The notes: a model not told the origin generated them from the sequence alone. A stretch of 64,000 nt of DNA from Bordetella trematum (GCF_900078335.1 NZ_FKBR01000014.1:82886-146885); one strand, 5' to 3'. Positions 32,560-41,569 are shown, counted from the stretch's first letter. Translations and numbers: made by a program.

Positions 32560-33549
32560 ATGACCCGACACCGCCTGCTGCGCCGCCTGACCCTGGCCGG
32601 GCTGGCCCTGGCCGGCTGCCTGAGCCTGCCCGCCCTGGCCGCCGAAGACTATCCGCAGCGCCCCATCCGCCTCATCATTCCCTATCCGCCAGGCGGCTCG
32701 CTCGACCCCATTGGCCGCGTCCTCGCCGAAGAGCTGTCGCAACGCGTCAAGCAAGCCGTGGTGGTGGAGAATGTGGCCGGCGCCAACGGCATGGTCGGCT
32801 CGACCCGCGTGGTGAAATCCCCGGCTGACGGTTACACACTGCTGCTGGGCATCACCTCCAACGTCGCGCTGGTGCCGCTGGTCACACCCAACAGCCCCTA
32901 CCAGGCCAGCGACCTGGACGCCATCGGCATGGTCGGCACCAGCGGGCTGGTGCTGGTCGGCAAACCCGACCTGCCCGTGGATTCCTTGCAGTCGCTGCTG
33001 ACCGAGGCGCGTGCCCGGCCTGGCAGCTTTTCCTATGGCGTACCCGGCAGCGGTTCGCTCTACCACCTCGTGATGGAAGCCATCAAGGCCGACACCGGCA
33101 CGGATATCGTCGCCGTGCCCTACCGCGGAGCCGGCCAGGCCAGCGTGGACATCATGGGCAGCCAGATCGATGTCGCGCTGCTGGGCCTGCCCGCCATGCT
33201 GCCGCATATCGCATCGGGCAAGATGAAGGCGCTGGCAGTGATGAGCCGCGAGCGCGACATCGGCAATACGGACATCCCCGCTGCGGCCGAAACCCCCGGA
33301 CTGCAGTCGGTCGACTACACCATCTGGACCGGCCTGTTTGCGCCCAAGGGCCTGCCCGCCCCGGTTCGCGAGCGCCTGCATGGCGAGCTGCAGGCGGTGC
33401 TGGCCTCGCCCGAGGTGGCCCAGGCCTATGCCAGGATGGGCGTGCAGGTGGCCGCTCCCCAAAGCAGCGAGGCCTTTGCCAGTTTCGTGGCCCGGGACAG
33501 CGAAAAACTGCGCCAGGACGTCCAGCGCACCCAGCTGAAGATTGACTGA
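32560..33549 (+). CDS. Bug-family periplasmic substrate-binding protein
   Basis: A 329-aa secreted receptor. The signal peptide is TRHRLLRRLTLAGLALAGCL up to ALAA, followed by EDYPQRPIRLIIPYPPGGSL, VVVENVAGANGMVGSTRVVK and VPYRGAGQASVDIMGSQIDV. It starts at the ATG at 32560, with CACGGAG upstream. It is co-transcribed with the alpha/beta-hydrolase gene and probably supplies its substrate. It is the third orphan Bug receptor within 10 kb. Confidence 0.92.
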   Translation: MTRHRLLRRLTLAGLALAGCLSLPALAAEDYPQRPIRLIIPYPPGGSLDPIGRVLAEELSQRVKQAVVVENVAGANGMVGSTRVVKSPADGYTLLLGITSNVALVPLVTPNSPYQASDLDAIGMVGTSGLVLVGKPDLPVDSLQSLLTEARARPGSFSYGVPGSGSLYHLVMEAIKADTGTDIVAVPYRGAGQASVDIMGSQIDVALLGLPAMLPHIASGKMKALAVMSRERDIGNTDIPAAAETPGLQSVDYTIWTGLFAPKGLPAPVRERLHGELQAVLASPEVAQAYARMGVQVAAPQSSEAFASFVARDSEKLRQDVQRTQLKID

Positions 33550-33978
33550 GCCGGGCGGCACCGGGCCAGCTGCGGCCCGGTGCCTCTTGCCAGCGCACAG
33601 GCTTTGTGCATTGCTGCAACGGGTTTACGGGTTAATACTAGGAATTTCGTGGCTTGCGCGCTACAATGCAGGGCAAGTTCCACAGAACTGGCCGGGCTCA
33701 TGAAAAGATCGTCTACGCGGTCCCCCTTGTCCAGTTCTCGCGGGCGGTCTCAGTCGCGCCGCCCGACGCTTCTTCCGGCAGGATCCGATCCTGCCGCGAC
33801 CGAGCCGCGCTTGACCGCGCACACTGCCCTCGCGGCGTGAGTACCCGCCTTAACCAGGCCCTGCAGGGCCGGCCCGTACCCCAGCCTGCCGCGGCGTTTT
33901 TTCGCCGCGCCACGCGAAGCGATGCGTTGGGCATCCGGCGCATGCCCCAGCATGCACAATGACAAGAGGAGTTGATTA
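33550..33978 (+). other. 429-base region: weak terminator, then IF-1 leader
   Basis: No supported gene. A GC hairpin at 33557-33584 (GGCACCGGGCC / GGCCCGGTGCC, loop AGCTGC) without a proper T run may end the Bug transcript. TTGCTG-N16-TAATAC (33611-33638) and TACAAT at 33661 look like promoter elements. A further hairpin CGCGGCG TTTTTT CGCCGCG covers 33890-33909. AAGAGGAG sits about 10 bases before the IF-1 ATG. A 102-codon plus-strand open frame (33654-33962) is Arg/Ala-rich and has no recognisable domain, so I leave it out. A long structured leader for infA is the likeliest reading. Confidence 0.5.
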
Positions 33979-34239
33979 ATGGCTAAAGAAGAACTCATCG
34001 AGCTGCAAGGCGTCGTGGACGAGGTGCTGCCCGATAGCCGCTATCGCGTCACCCTGGACAACGGCGTGGAAGTCGGCGCCTATGCTTCGGGCCGTATGCG
34101 CAAGCACCGTATCCGTATTCTGGCCGGTGACCGCGTCACGCTGGAAATGTCGCCCTACGACCTGACCAAGGGCCGTATCAATTTCCGCCACAAGGACGAG
34201 CGTCCCTCGGGTGCCCCGCGCCCCCCGTTCCGTCGCTAA
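33979..34239 (+). CDS. infA: Translation initiation factor IF-1, long form
   Basis: An 86-aa S1/OB-fold protein opening [20 protein letters not shown], with [20 protein letters not shown] and [20 protein letters not shown] matching IF-1 throughout. IF-1 usually has 72 residues; this one carries a basic Pro/Arg C-terminal extension ([15 protein letters not shown]). It lies outside the ribosomal-protein operon, so it may be a second infA copy as in other Burkholderiales, which often have two. The long leader upstream may allow stress or cold control. Confidence 0.92.
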   Translation: MAKEELIELQGVVDEVLPDSRYRVTLDNGVEVGAYASGRMRKHRIRILAGDRVTLEMSPYDLTKGRINFRHKDERPSGAPRPPFRR

Positions 34240-34336
34240 GCGTAATGCGCCGCCGGCGCGAAAGCGCCGGAACTGGGCCCCATACCGGCCTGTCCTGGGC
34301 CGATAGCCGCCTCCCCTTCCGTGGGAAAATCGCGGC

Positions 34337-34624
34337 ATGAGTGCTACTGACCCCACCCCCATGGAACGTCTGCGACAAGCCGCCGACAGGCTCACGCGTG
34401 TGCGCCGCGCGCATGAGCAAAGCGAACTCGGGTTGGCCCAGCTGCAGCAATCGCGCGAGCGCTTCATCAACAGCTTGCGCAACACCGGCCTGAGCTATGC
34501 CCAGGCCAAACTCAAATTCGACAACTGCCTGGAAGAACAGCGCCGCTTGCAAGAGCGCATTGCGCACGAGCTGGACTACGCCGAACGCTTCTATGCGCAC
34601 CAGGCGCTGAGCCTGCCAGCCTGA
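34337..34624 (+). CDS. Small coiled-coil protein of unknown function
   Basis: A 95-aa protein, mostly helical and charged. It has heptad-like Leu/Ala spacing from about residue 10 to 85 (LRQAADRLTRVRRAHEQSEL, LAQLQQSRERFINSLRNTG, NCLEEQRRLQERIAHELDYA). No signal peptide or membrane segment is visible. It lies 97 bases after infA and converges on the M23 peptidase gene. I do not recognise it; reading-frame integrity and codon use look genuine. Confidence 0.6.
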   Translation: MSATDPTPMERLRQAADRLTRVRRAHEQSELGLAQLQQSRERFINSLRNTGLSYAQAKLKFDNCLEEQRRLQERIAHELDYAERFYAHQALSLPA

Positions 34625-34638
34625 ACGACCGGCGCGCC

Positions 34639-35517
34639 TCAGCGCCGCAGGAAGATGGCCGGATCCACGCGGGCATCGTTGAGGCTGACATTCCAATGCA
34701 GATGCGGCCCCGTGGCACGCCCGGTCGAACCGACCTTGGCCACCACCGCGCCACGCGCGACCTCGTCGCCCTCTTTGACGTCAATGGCCGACAGGTGCGC
34801 AAACATGCTGATCAGCCCCTGCCCGTGGTCGATGAACAGCGTCTTGCCGTTGAAAAAGTAGTCGCCTACCAGCACCACCGTGCCGGCCGCCGGCGCCTTG
34901 ACGGGCGTGCCCGCCGGCACCGCGAAGTCGAGCCCGGAATGCGGGTTGCGCTCTTCACCGTTGAAAAAGCGCCGCAGCCCGAAAGGACTGGACAGACGGC
35001 CGCCCTGCACCGGGCGGTCGAGGATGACGTTGCTCGGCAGCACCTCGGCGCGGAAACGCGCATAGGCCTCGTTCTGGGCCGCCAGTTCACGCTCGATGCG
35101 CTTGAGGTCCTGCGGATCGGGATTGACCTGGCGCCGATTCTTCAGCGTGATGTGCTGGGCCGCGTACGTTTTGGGCCCGACCGTGAACGTTTGCTGCCGG
35201 GGCTGCCCCTCCGCCACGACATCCAGCGTCTGCACGCCGACCGGCACTTTGAGCCCCACACCGACAATGGCGATCCAGCGCTGATCGCTGTCGCGCACCA
35301 CCAGTACCGGCTTGCCCTGAAAGCGCGCCTGCGGCGCGCTCGCGCCGCTGCCCAGATCGACCACCGCCACCCCGCCCGGCACGGGCTGATTCAGGCTGCG
35401 GGCGATATAGCCGGCCTGCGCCGAGGCCGCCTTGGCCGGCGCTGCCGGCGCGGCAACCGCCGGCGCGCCTGACAGCGACGCCGCCAGCAACAAAGCCGCC
35501 AGAGGCGGCGCCGGCAT
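34639..35517 (-). CDS. M23-family peptidoglycan endopeptidase-like protein
   Basis: A 292-aa exported protein. A signal peptide (MPAPPLAALLLAASLSGAPA) and a beta-rich N-terminal domain precede a LytM/M23 domain with SSPFGLRRFF, HSGLDFAVPAGTPVKAPAAG (zinc His and Asp) and GPHLHWNVSL (HxH). Ligands are intact, so it may be an active cell-wall hydrolase. The ATG at 35517 overlaps the lipoprotein stop by one base (TGATG); a GTG at 35526 is the alternative. It is translationally coupled to the lipoprotein. Confidence 0.88.
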   Translation of the reverse strand: MPAPPLAALLLAASLSGAPAVAAPAAPAKAASAQAGYIARSLNQPVPGGVAVVDLGSGASAPQARFQGKPVLVVRDSDQRWIAIVGVGLKVPVGVQTLDVVAEGQPRQQTFTVGPKTYAAQHITLKNRRQVNPDPQDLKRIERELAAQNEAYARFRAEVLPSNVILDRPVQGGRLSSPFGLRRFFNGEERNPHSGLDFAVPAGTPVKAPAAGTVVLVGDYFFNGKTLFIDHGQGLISMFAHLSAIDVKEGDEVARGAVVAKVGSTGRATGPHLHWNVSLNDARVDPAIFLRR

Positions 35518-35855
35518 CAGAGACACAGGTTGGCCGCCTCGCCCAGCGGCTGCGCGCGCTTGGGCAGGCGCGAAGACAGGCGCACGTCGGTCTTCTTGCG
35601 GTACGTGCTGGCCGAGAGCACCGATTCGGCGCCCATGGCGCCATCGACGATCAGCTCATAGCCGCCATGGATGGCGCGCTTCTCGAACTCCGTGCCCAGC
35701 CCCTTCCAGGCGGCGCCCACGCAGGCGACGTAGTCCTCGGCGCTGCGCAGCGTCGATCCGTAGAACACCGGATCCAGCTTGCTGACATCTTTCGAGGTCA
35801 CGCAGGCGCTCAGGGTGGCGGCCAACAACAGAGGCAGGGCAAGACGGACATTCAT
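35517..35855 (-). CDS. Small lipoprotein of unknown function
   Basis: A 112-aa protein with a lipoprotein signal (MNVRLALPLLLAATLSAC, lipobox Cys at 18) followed by a mature domain of about 95 residues (VFYGSTLRSAEDYVACVGAA, WKGLGTEFEKRAIHGGYELI). It has two further cysteines, near the middle and at the C-terminus. The start could also be the ATG at 35864. It is coupled by a TGATG overlap to the M23 peptidase gene, so it may work with it at the envelope. No known family recognised. Confidence 0.65.
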   Translation of the reverse strand: MNVRLALPLLLAATLSACVTSKDVSKLDPVFYGSTLRSAEDYVACVGAAWKGLGTEFEKRAIHGGYELIVDGAMGAESVLSASTYRKKTDVRLSSRLPKRAQPLGEAANLCL

Positions 35856-35888
35856 GGATAGCATCCAGGCAAGAAAAACAGGCAGCCA

Positions 35889-36527
35889 CTATACCGCAGG
35901 CGGGCGTTGGGCCGATTTGGGCCGAAAGGCCTTGACCACCTCGGGCCGGGTTTCAATGTACGGACCGCCGATCAGGTCGATGCAATACGGCACCGCCGCG
36001 AAAATCCCCGGCACGCGGGCGGCGCCCTGCTCGTCCTTGAGACCTTCGAGCGTCTCGCGGATGGCCTTGGGCTGGCCGGGCAGGTTGAGAATGAGCGCGG
36101 CATGCGAGCCGGTCTCGCGCAGCACGCCGACCTGACGCGACAGAATCGCCGTGGGAACGAACTGCAGGCTGATCTGGCGCATCTGTTCGCCAAAGCCCGG
36201 CATCTCGCGCGTGGCCACGGCCAGCGTCGCCTCGGGCGTGACATCGCGCCGCGCCGGGCCGGTGCCGCCAGTGGTCAGGACCAGGTCGCAGCCCTGCCGG
36301 TCCACCAGTTCGACCAGGGCTGCCGAGATCGCCGCCGCGTCATCGGCCACCAGGCGCTCGACCGCCTGCCAGGGCGAGGACAGCGCCTGGCCCAGCCATT
36401 CGCGCAGCGACGGCACGCCCTGATCGGCATAGGCCCCGCTGCTGGCGCGGTCGGAAACCGACACCAGGCCGACGATCAGTTTGTCGGGATGACGGCGGGA
36501 AACGGGGGAAGAACTCAACTCGGTCAT
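35889..36527 (-). CDS. mog: Molybdopterin adenylyltransferase-like protein (MogA/MoaB)
   Basis: A 212-aa MoCF-fold protein: LIVGLVSVSDRASSGAYADQ, then LVLTTGGTGPARRDVTPEAT (GGTG at 87-90, Asp95) and GSHAALILNLPGQPKAIRET. It adenylates molybdopterin before molybdate insertion. The ATG at 36527 gives the family start; an upstream in-frame ATG at 36560 adds 11 unrelated residues. It diverges from the PiT transporter gene. No other molybdenum-cofactor gene is in the window. Confidence 0.9.
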   Translation of the reverse strand: MTELSSSPVSRRHPDKLIVGLVSVSDRASSGAYADQGVPSLREWLGQALSSPWQAVERLVADDAAAISAALVELVDRQGCDLVLTTGGTGPARRDVTPEATLAVATREMPGFGEQMRQISLQFVPTAILSRQVGVLRETGSHAALILNLPGQPKAIRETLEGLKDEQGAARVPGIFAAVPYCIDLIGGPYIETRPEVVKAFRPKSAQRPPAV

Positions 36528-36650
36528 GGCATATCGATAAAGGGTTACAGGAGACGCCAACGCGCGAAAAACATCCTAACTCATCCTTAGTCACGGCAGT
36601 CGGTCGCAAATCTGTAATAATTCCGCCACTCCATACCGGCTCGCACCCTA

Positions 36651-38129
36651 ATGTTTGATCTTTTCTCCGGCCTGGACCTCTGGGTAGGTCTTAGCCTTGT
36701 TCTTGCTCTGGCTTTCGTTCTTGCGTTCGAATTCATCAATGGCTTCCATGACACGGCCAACGCGGTGGCCACCGTCATCTACACCAAGGCCATGCCGCCG
36801 CATCTGGCGGTGATCCTCTCCGGCATATTCAATTTCCTCGGCGTCCTGCTGGGCGGCGTGGGCGTGGCCTACGCCATCGTGCACCTGTTGCCGGTCGAGA
36901 TGCTCATCAACGTCGATACCGGCCGTGGCCTGGCCATGGTGTTCGCCATGCTGGCCGCCGCCATCGCCTGGAACCTGGGCACCTGGTACTTCGGCATCCC
37001 GGCATCCAGTTCGCACACCCTCATCGGCGCCATCCTGGGCGTTGGCCTGGCCAACGCCGCCATGTCCGATCTGCCCATGGGCGACGGCGTGAACTGGGGC
37101 AAGGCCATCGATATCGGCATGTCGCTGCTGGTCTCGCCGGTGGCCGGCTTTTTGGTGGCGGCCGGGGTGCTGCTGCTGCTCAAGCGTTTCTTCCCTCTTT
37201 CCAAAATGCACAAGACGCCCGAAGAGCGCCGTGCCCTGGACGCCAAGAAACACCCGCCCTTCTGGAACCGCCTGGTCCTGGTCCTTTCGGCCATGGGCGT
37301 GAGCTTCGTGCACGGCTCCAATGACGGCCAGAAAGGCATCGGCCTGATCATGCTGGTGCTGATCGGCATCGTGCCGGCCAAGTTCGTGCTGGACGTCAAT
37401 GCCACGCCCTACCAGATCGACCGCACCCGCGATGCAGCCTCGCACCTGTCGGCCTTCTACGAGCGCAATGCCGACTCGCTGGGCGACTACCTCGCGCTCT
37501 CGCGCAACGGCACCCGCGAGGACCTGCCGGCCAGCTTCCGCTGCGACCCCGAACTGACGCTGCCGACCATCGACGCCCTGCGCGCCGAACTGGCCGGCGT
37601 GCATCATTACAAGGATCTCTCGCCCACCGAACGCATCAGCGTGCGCCGCTTCCTGCTCTGCCTGGACGACACCGCCAAGCGGGTGCAGGCCCATCCGGGC
37701 CTGGACGTGCGCGAGCGCACCGATCTGCAACGCCTGCGATCCGACCTCACCGCCACGACGGAATACGCCCCCCTGTGGGTGATCGTGGCCGTGGCGCTGG
37801 CTCTGGGCATCGGCACCATGGTCGGCTGGCGCCGCGTGGTGCTGACCGTGGGCGAGAAGATCGGCAAACAGGGCATGACCTACGCCCAGGGCATGTCTGC
37901 CCAGCTGACCGCCATGGGCGCCATCGGCATGGCCAACGTTTTCAGCCTGCCGGTCTCGACCACCCACGTGCTGTCTTCCGGCGTGGCGGGCACCATGGTC
38001 GCCAACCGTGTCGGTCTGCATGGCAGCACCGTGCGCAACATTCTGCTGGCCTGGATCTTCACCCTGCCCACGTCCATGATGCTGGCCGCCGGGCTGTACT
38101 GGCTGGGCGTGACGCTCACCGGCGCCTGA
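36651..38129 (+). CDS. pit: PiT-family inorganic phosphate transporter
   Basis: A 492-aa membrane protein with the duplicated PiT signatures GFHDTANAVATVIYTK near the N-terminus and HGSNDGQKGIGLIMLVLIGI mid-protein, plus SSSHTLIGAILGVGLANA and PVSTTHVLSSGVAGTMVANR. A hydrophilic loop of about 130 residues separates the two halves, as in E. coli PitA. It carries out low-affinity proton-driven uptake of phosphate as metal-phosphate complexes. It is a single gene. Confidence 0.93.
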   Translation: MFDLFSGLDLWVGLSLVLALAFVLAFEFINGFHDTANAVATVIYTKAMPPHLAVILSGIFNFLGVLLGGVGVAYAIVHLLPVEMLINVDTGRGLAMVFAMLAAAIAWNLGTWYFGIPASSSHTLIGAILGVGLANAAMSDLPMGDGVNWGKAIDIGMSLLVSPVAGFLVAAGVLLLLKRFFPLSKMHKTPEERRALDAKKHPPFWNRLVLVLSAMGVSFVHGSNDGQKGIGLIMLVLIGIVPAKFVLDVNATPYQIDRTRDAASHLSAFYERNADSLGDYLALSRNGTREDLPASFRCDPELTLPTIDALRAELAGVHHYKDLSPTERISVRRFLLCLDDTAKRVQAHPGLDVRERTDLQRLRSDLTATTEYAPLWVIVAVALALGIGTMVGWRRVVLTVGEKIGKQGMTYAQGMSAQLTAMGAIGMANVFSLPVSTTHVLSSGVAGTMVANRVGLHGSTVRNILLAWIFTLPTSMMLAAGLYWLGVTLTGA

Positions 38130-38158
38130 GCCTGCCGGCGGGCCGCAGGCGCCCGCCC

Positions 38159-38176
38159 CGGATCCTCTCGGATCCG
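38159..38176. terminator. Small hairpin between convergent pit and azlD
   Basis: CGGATCC TCTC GGATCCG forms a 7-base stem in the 48-base spacer between the two stop codons. No T run, so only a weak candidate. Confidence 0.3.
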
Positions 38177-38177
38177 C

Positions 38178-38519
38178 TCAGCCCAGCCACCAGAGCGCCG
38201 TCCCATAGGCGGCCAGCCCGCCGATCACCGCCACGCCGCTGTTGCCCGCCCAACGGGCCAGCACGGCGGTGGCGGCCAGGCCCGCCAGATAGGGCCCCGA
38301 CTCGGGCACCCGCTGCGCGCCCCACAGGTCCGGCACGATGACCGCAGCCGCAATGGCCGCCAGCAGCGCCGGGCCGAGCGCCGACAGGGCCGAGCCCTCT
38401 TCGGACAGCTTGCGCAATAAACGATTGCGCGGCGACAGCAGAAACGGCAGGCCGCGCGTCAGATAGGTGATTGCCGCCATGGCCAGCACGGCCACCCAGA
38501 ATTCCAGTTCGTCGCTCAT
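38178..38519 (-). CDS. azlD: AzlD-type small subunit of branched-chain amino acid exporter
   Basis: A 113-aa membrane protein with about four hydrophobic segments and the AzlD start ITYLTRGLPFLLSPRNRL. AzlD works with AzlC to export branched-chain amino acids or analogues. Its ATG overlaps the azlC stop (ATGA), which is standard for the pair. Confidence 0.88.
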   Translation of the reverse strand: MSDELEFWVAVLAMAAITYLTRGLPFLLSPRNRLLRKLSEEGSALSALGPALLAAIAAAVIVPDLWGAQRVPESGPYLAGLAATAVLARWAGNSGVAVIGGLAAYGTALWWLG

Positions 38520-39214
38520 CCCCGCCCCCTTCCCCAGGCCAGGCAGCCGGCCAGCGCCCCGAGCAGGATGCCCAGGGTTGCATGGCCATTGGCGGCCAGC
38601 AAGGCACTCACGCCGAACCCGGCCGCCAGCGGCAACAACAGCTCACGCCGCAGACTTTGGCAGACCAGCGCCACGAACAGCGCCGGCAGGGCAAAACGCA
38701 TGACCTGCGAGAGCATCGGCGTGTGACGCTCCAGGCCGTCGCCGGCATACACGCCCACCGCCGTTCCGGCGATCCAGGTCAGCCATGCAGCCAGGCCCAG
38801 CGCCGTCATCCAGCCGGCGCGGCGCCCTTGCGGCACCTGCCCCATCTGCTGCAAGGCGGTAGCGAAGACTTCATCGGTGAGCAGAAAGGCCAGGCCCAGC
38901 CGGGTGCGCAAGCGCGGCGGCAGCACCCGCGCGAGAATGGGGCCATAGAGCAGATGACGGGCGTTGAGCAGCGAACACAGCGCGACCACCCAGATCCAGG
39001 GCGTGCCCGCCTTGATGGACGCCAGCAACAGGAACTGGCTGGCGCCGGCGTAGACCAGCACCGAAATCAGGATCACCTGATAGGGCGCCAGCCCCACGCC
39101 GGCGGCGGCGATGCCGAAGGCCATCGCCACCGGGAAATAACCGATCATGACGGGCAGGCCGGCCTTGAGCCCTGCCGCCGCGCCCGTCGAGGGCCGAACC
39201 GCTTCCTGATCCAT
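38516..39214 (-). CDS. azlC: AzlC-type large subunit of branched-chain amino acid exporter
   Basis: A 232-aa integral membrane protein with the AzlC segment GLKAGLPVMIGYFPVAMAFG, then VYAGASQFLLLASIKAG, LLNARHLLYGPILA and LTDEVFATALQQM. It pairs with AzlD. The ATG at 39214 is used; an in-frame TTG at 39235 would add seven residues. Its function is efflux of branched-chain amino acids or related compounds, by family. Confidence 0.9.
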   Translation of the reverse strand: MDQEAVRPSTGAAAGLKAGLPVMIGYFPVAMAFGIAAAGVGLAPYQVILISVLVYAGASQFLLLASIKAGTPWIWVVALCSLLNARHLLYGPILARVLPPRLRTRLGLAFLLTDEVFATALQQMGQVPQGRRAGWMTALGLAAWLTWIAGTAVGVYAGDGLERHTPMLSQVMRFALPALFVALVCQSLRRELLLPLAAGFGVSALLAANGHATLGILLGALAGCLAWGRGRG

Positions 39215-39270
39215 GGAGGTTTTGCGCCAAATCAAAACCCCCTATTGTAGAAAGCCCCGGCGGGCCTGCG

Positions 39271-39591
39271 CTAGCTGCCCAGGCCGAGCGCGTGCAGCTG
39301 CCCGCGCAGGCGGCGGATCTCCTGGCTGAGGTCCAGAATCAGGGCGGCGGCATCCAGCCCCGCGCCCAGATCGCGCTCCAGGCGGCGCGCATCCATGGCG
39401 CGGCGCAGGTCGGCGCTTTCAAAGCGCCAGGCCGCCGGATGGCTGCCATGCGCGGCGACGATGCCCACTTCGACCAGCTGCGCCACCCAGGCGACCTCGG
39501 CCTGGCAGGCGCGCGCCAATTCTTCGGCGGTCAGGGGATCGGCGGGGCAGACTACGGTTGCTTGCGTGATGGTGACGGATTTCATCTTCAC
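39271..39591 (-). CDS. cbpM: Chaperone modulator CbpM
   Basis: A 106-aa MerR-like helical protein (LTAEELARACQAEVAWVAQL, WRFESADLRRAMDARRLERD, a C-terminal coil DLSQEIRRLRGQLHALGL). CbpM binds the J-domain of CbpA and blocks its co-chaperone and DNA-binding activity. A GTG at 39591 overlaps the cbpA stop (GTGA); an ATG at 39585 is the alternative. Gene order cbpA-cbpM supports the call. Confidence 0.87.
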   Translation of the reverse strand: MKMKSVTITQATVVCPADPLTAEELARACQAEVAWVAQLVEVGIVAAHGSHPAAWRFESADLRRAMDARRLERDLGAGLDAAALILDLSQEIRRLRGQLHALGLGS

Positions 39592-40526
39592 ACCCCCAGG
39601 TTGCGGCGCGGATTGAACGACATTTTCTCGGCGAAGGCTTCATAGGCCTGGCGGGCCGCGTCGGTGTCGGCCGGCGGCAGCACCAGCTCCAGGACCAGAT
39701 ACAGATCGCCGGCAGGCTCGCCCGGAATGCCGCGTCCGCGCAGGCGCAGCTTGCGGCCGTTCTTGGAGCCGGCCGGCACCGAGACCTCCAGCGTACCGCC
39801 CGGCGTGGGTACCTGCACCGTGGCGCCCAGGGCCGCCTCCCAGGGCGCGATGGGCAGCTCCATGTACAGATCGCGGCCTTCGGCGCGATAGCGGCCGTGC
39901 GGCTTGAAACGAATTTCCAGGAAAAGATCGCCCGGCTCGCCGCCGCCATAGCCCGGCAGACCCTGCCCGGCCAGACGGATGAATTGGCCTTCGCGCACCC
40001 CTGCCGGGATCTTCACGCTCAGGGTGCGCGAACGCAGCTGCGGCTGCCCATGCTCGTCGGGCTGCATCGATCGCAGGCTGATCTCGCGCGTGGCGCCATG
40101 CAGCGCATCGTCGATATCGACCTCGATGGCGGCGTGCTGGTCTTCGCCGCGCGCGCGGAAATTCTCGCTGTGGGCGCGGCGTCGCTGCTGGCCGCCGAAC
40201 AGCGACGAGAAGAAGTCACTGAAGCGGCCGTCTTCCTGGTCGCCCGGACCGTAGTGGAACTCGAAGCCCTGATCCCAGCCCGGCGGCGGCTGGAAGCCGC
40301 CATCCGGCGAGACGCCCTTGGCCAGGTTGTCATAGGCGGTGCGCTTTTCCTGGTCGCGCAGCACGTCGTAGGCTTCGTTGACATCGCGCATGCGGGCCTC
40401 GGCGTCGGCTTCCTTGCTGACGTCAGGGTGGTACTTGCGGGCGAGTTTGCGATAGGCGCGGCGAATTTCGTCTTCAGAGGCGGAACTTTCCACGCCGAGA
40501 ATTTTGTAGTAGTCCTTGAACTCCAT
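39588..40526 (-). CDS. cbpA: Curved DNA-binding protein CbpA, DnaJ-like co-chaperone
   Basis: A 312-aa class II J-protein. The J-domain occupies residues 1-70 with the HPD motif at 33-35 (ARKYHPDVSKEAD). A Gly/Phe-rich linker (DFFSSLFGGQQRRR) is followed by two beta-rich C-terminal domains (TLSVKIPAGVREGQFIRLAG, PGGTLEVSVPAGSKNGRKLR). There is no zinc finger. It stimulates DnaK and binds curved DNA in stationary phase. Upstream in-frame starts lie in non-homologous sequence; the ATG at 40526 gives the family N-terminus. Confidence 0.93.
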   Translation of the reverse strand: MEFKDYYKILGVESSASEDEIRRAYRKLARKYHPDVSKEADAEARMRDVNEAYDVLRDQEKRTAYDNLAKGVSPDGGFQPPPGWDQGFEFHYGPGDQEDGRFSDFFSSLFGGQQRRRAHSENFRARGEDQHAAIEVDIDDALHGATREISLRSMQPDEHGQPQLRSRTLSVKIPAGVREGQFIRLAGQGLPGYGGGEPGDLFLEIRFKPHGRYRAEGRDLYMELPIAPWEAALGATVQVPTPGGTLEVSVPAGSKNGRKLRLRGRGIPGEPAGDLYLVLELVLPPADTDAARQAYEAFAEKMSFNPRRNLGV

Positions 40527-40692
40527 GTTCCGGCTCTTTTTGCGTGAAAGAAAAAGGGAAAAACGGGCGGCGGCAACTGCGCCATACACAAGATAGGGGT
40601 TATAGGGCCATTTTTCAATGCACTGCCGCAAATGCGGCGTGTCGCAAGCAGCAGGCATAATCCAGGCATCACCCACTCCATCGCGCAATGCC

Positions 40693-41178
40693 ATGATTTC
40701 CGTCACCCAAGCCGATCTGCACAACCCCGACGATGGCCAGGCCATCCTGACCCTGCTGGACGAGTACGCCCGCGACCCCATGGGCGGCGGCGCACCGCTG
40801 GACCCCGCAGTGCGCGCCCGGCTGATCGACGAACTGGCCAAGCGCCCGACCGCGCGCGTGCTCATCGCGCGCGACGAGGCCGGTCCGGCCGGTCTGGCGA
40901 TCACCTTCGAGGGGTTTTCCACCTTCGCCGGAAAACCGCTGCTGAACCTGCACGATTTCATGGTGTCGGCCCGCTGCCGGGGCCAGGGCGTGGGCCTTCG
41001 CCTGCTGGCCGCGCTGGACGAACTGGCGCGCAGCCTGGGCTGCTGCAAACTCACCCTGGAAGTACTGGAAGGCAACGAAGCCGCGCGCAGGCTCTACCGC
41101 AAGGCGGGCTACGAAGGCTACGCCCTGCAGGCCGAACATGGACAGGCCCATTTCTGGCAGAAGAAGCTCGAAGCCTGA
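40693..41178 (+). CDS. GNAT-family N-acetyltransferase
   Basis: A 161-aa acetyltransferase with the acetyl-CoA loop CRGQGVGLRLLAALDELARS (motif A, RGQGVG) and motif B LTLEVLEGNEAARRLYRKAG followed by YEGYAL. The ATG at 40693 is preferred to one at 40618 because homology to GNAT enzymes begins there. It diverges from cbpA. The acceptor is unknown. Confidence 0.87.
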   Translation: MISVTQADLHNPDDGQAILTLLDEYARDPMGGGAPLDPAVRARLIDELAKRPTARVLIARDEAGPAGLAITFEGFSTFAGKPLLNLHDFMVSARCRGQGVGLRLLAALDELARSLGCCKLTLEVLEGNEAARRLYRKAGYEGYALQAEHGQAHFWQKKLEA

Positions 41179-41239
41179 GCGCGCCTGAGACACCGCCGCC
41201 GCCGAACACGGCCCACCCCCTACCCGCAAGGATCCCACA

Positions 41240-41569
41240 ATGAAAATGCAAGACATCCCCTTTGGCGTCACGGACTGGAGCACGGTCGAGCCGACCGAGC
41301 ACCCGGGCGAGACGGGCAAGGCCATCTGGCGCACGCGTCACTTCGGTGACATCCGCGTGCGCATGGTCGAATACACGCCCGGCTACCTGGCCGACCACTG
41401 GTGCAGCAAAGGCCACATCCTCTTCTGCCTGGAAGGCGAGCTGCACACCGAACTCGATGACGGCCGCCACATGGTGCTCACCCCCGGCACCAGCTACCAG
41501 GTCGCCGACCAGGCCGAAGCGCACCGCTCCTCCACCCCGGTAGGCGCAAAGCTCTTCATCGTCGACTGA
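41240..41569 (+). CDS. DHCW-motif cupin-fold protein
   Basis: A 109-aa single cupin: VRMVEYTPGYLADHWCSKGH contains the ADHWC signature of this small family, followed by ILFCLEGELHTELDDGRHMV and LTPGTSYQVADQAEAHRSST. The His and Glu positions could bind one metal. It lies 61 bases after the GNAT gene and may share its transcript. The function of the family is not established to my knowledge. Confidence 0.82.
   Translation: MKMQDIPFGVTDWSTVEPTEHPGETGKAIWRTRHFGDIRVRMVEYTPGYLADHWCSKGHILFCLEGELHTELDDGRHMVLTPGTSYQVADQAEAHRSSTPVGAKLFIVD

Noticed and set aside
33654..33962. 102-codon Arg/Ala-rich open frame before infA
   Set aside because: No recognisable domain, no convincing ribosome binding site, and composition like non-coding GC-rich DNA; kept only as a leader note.
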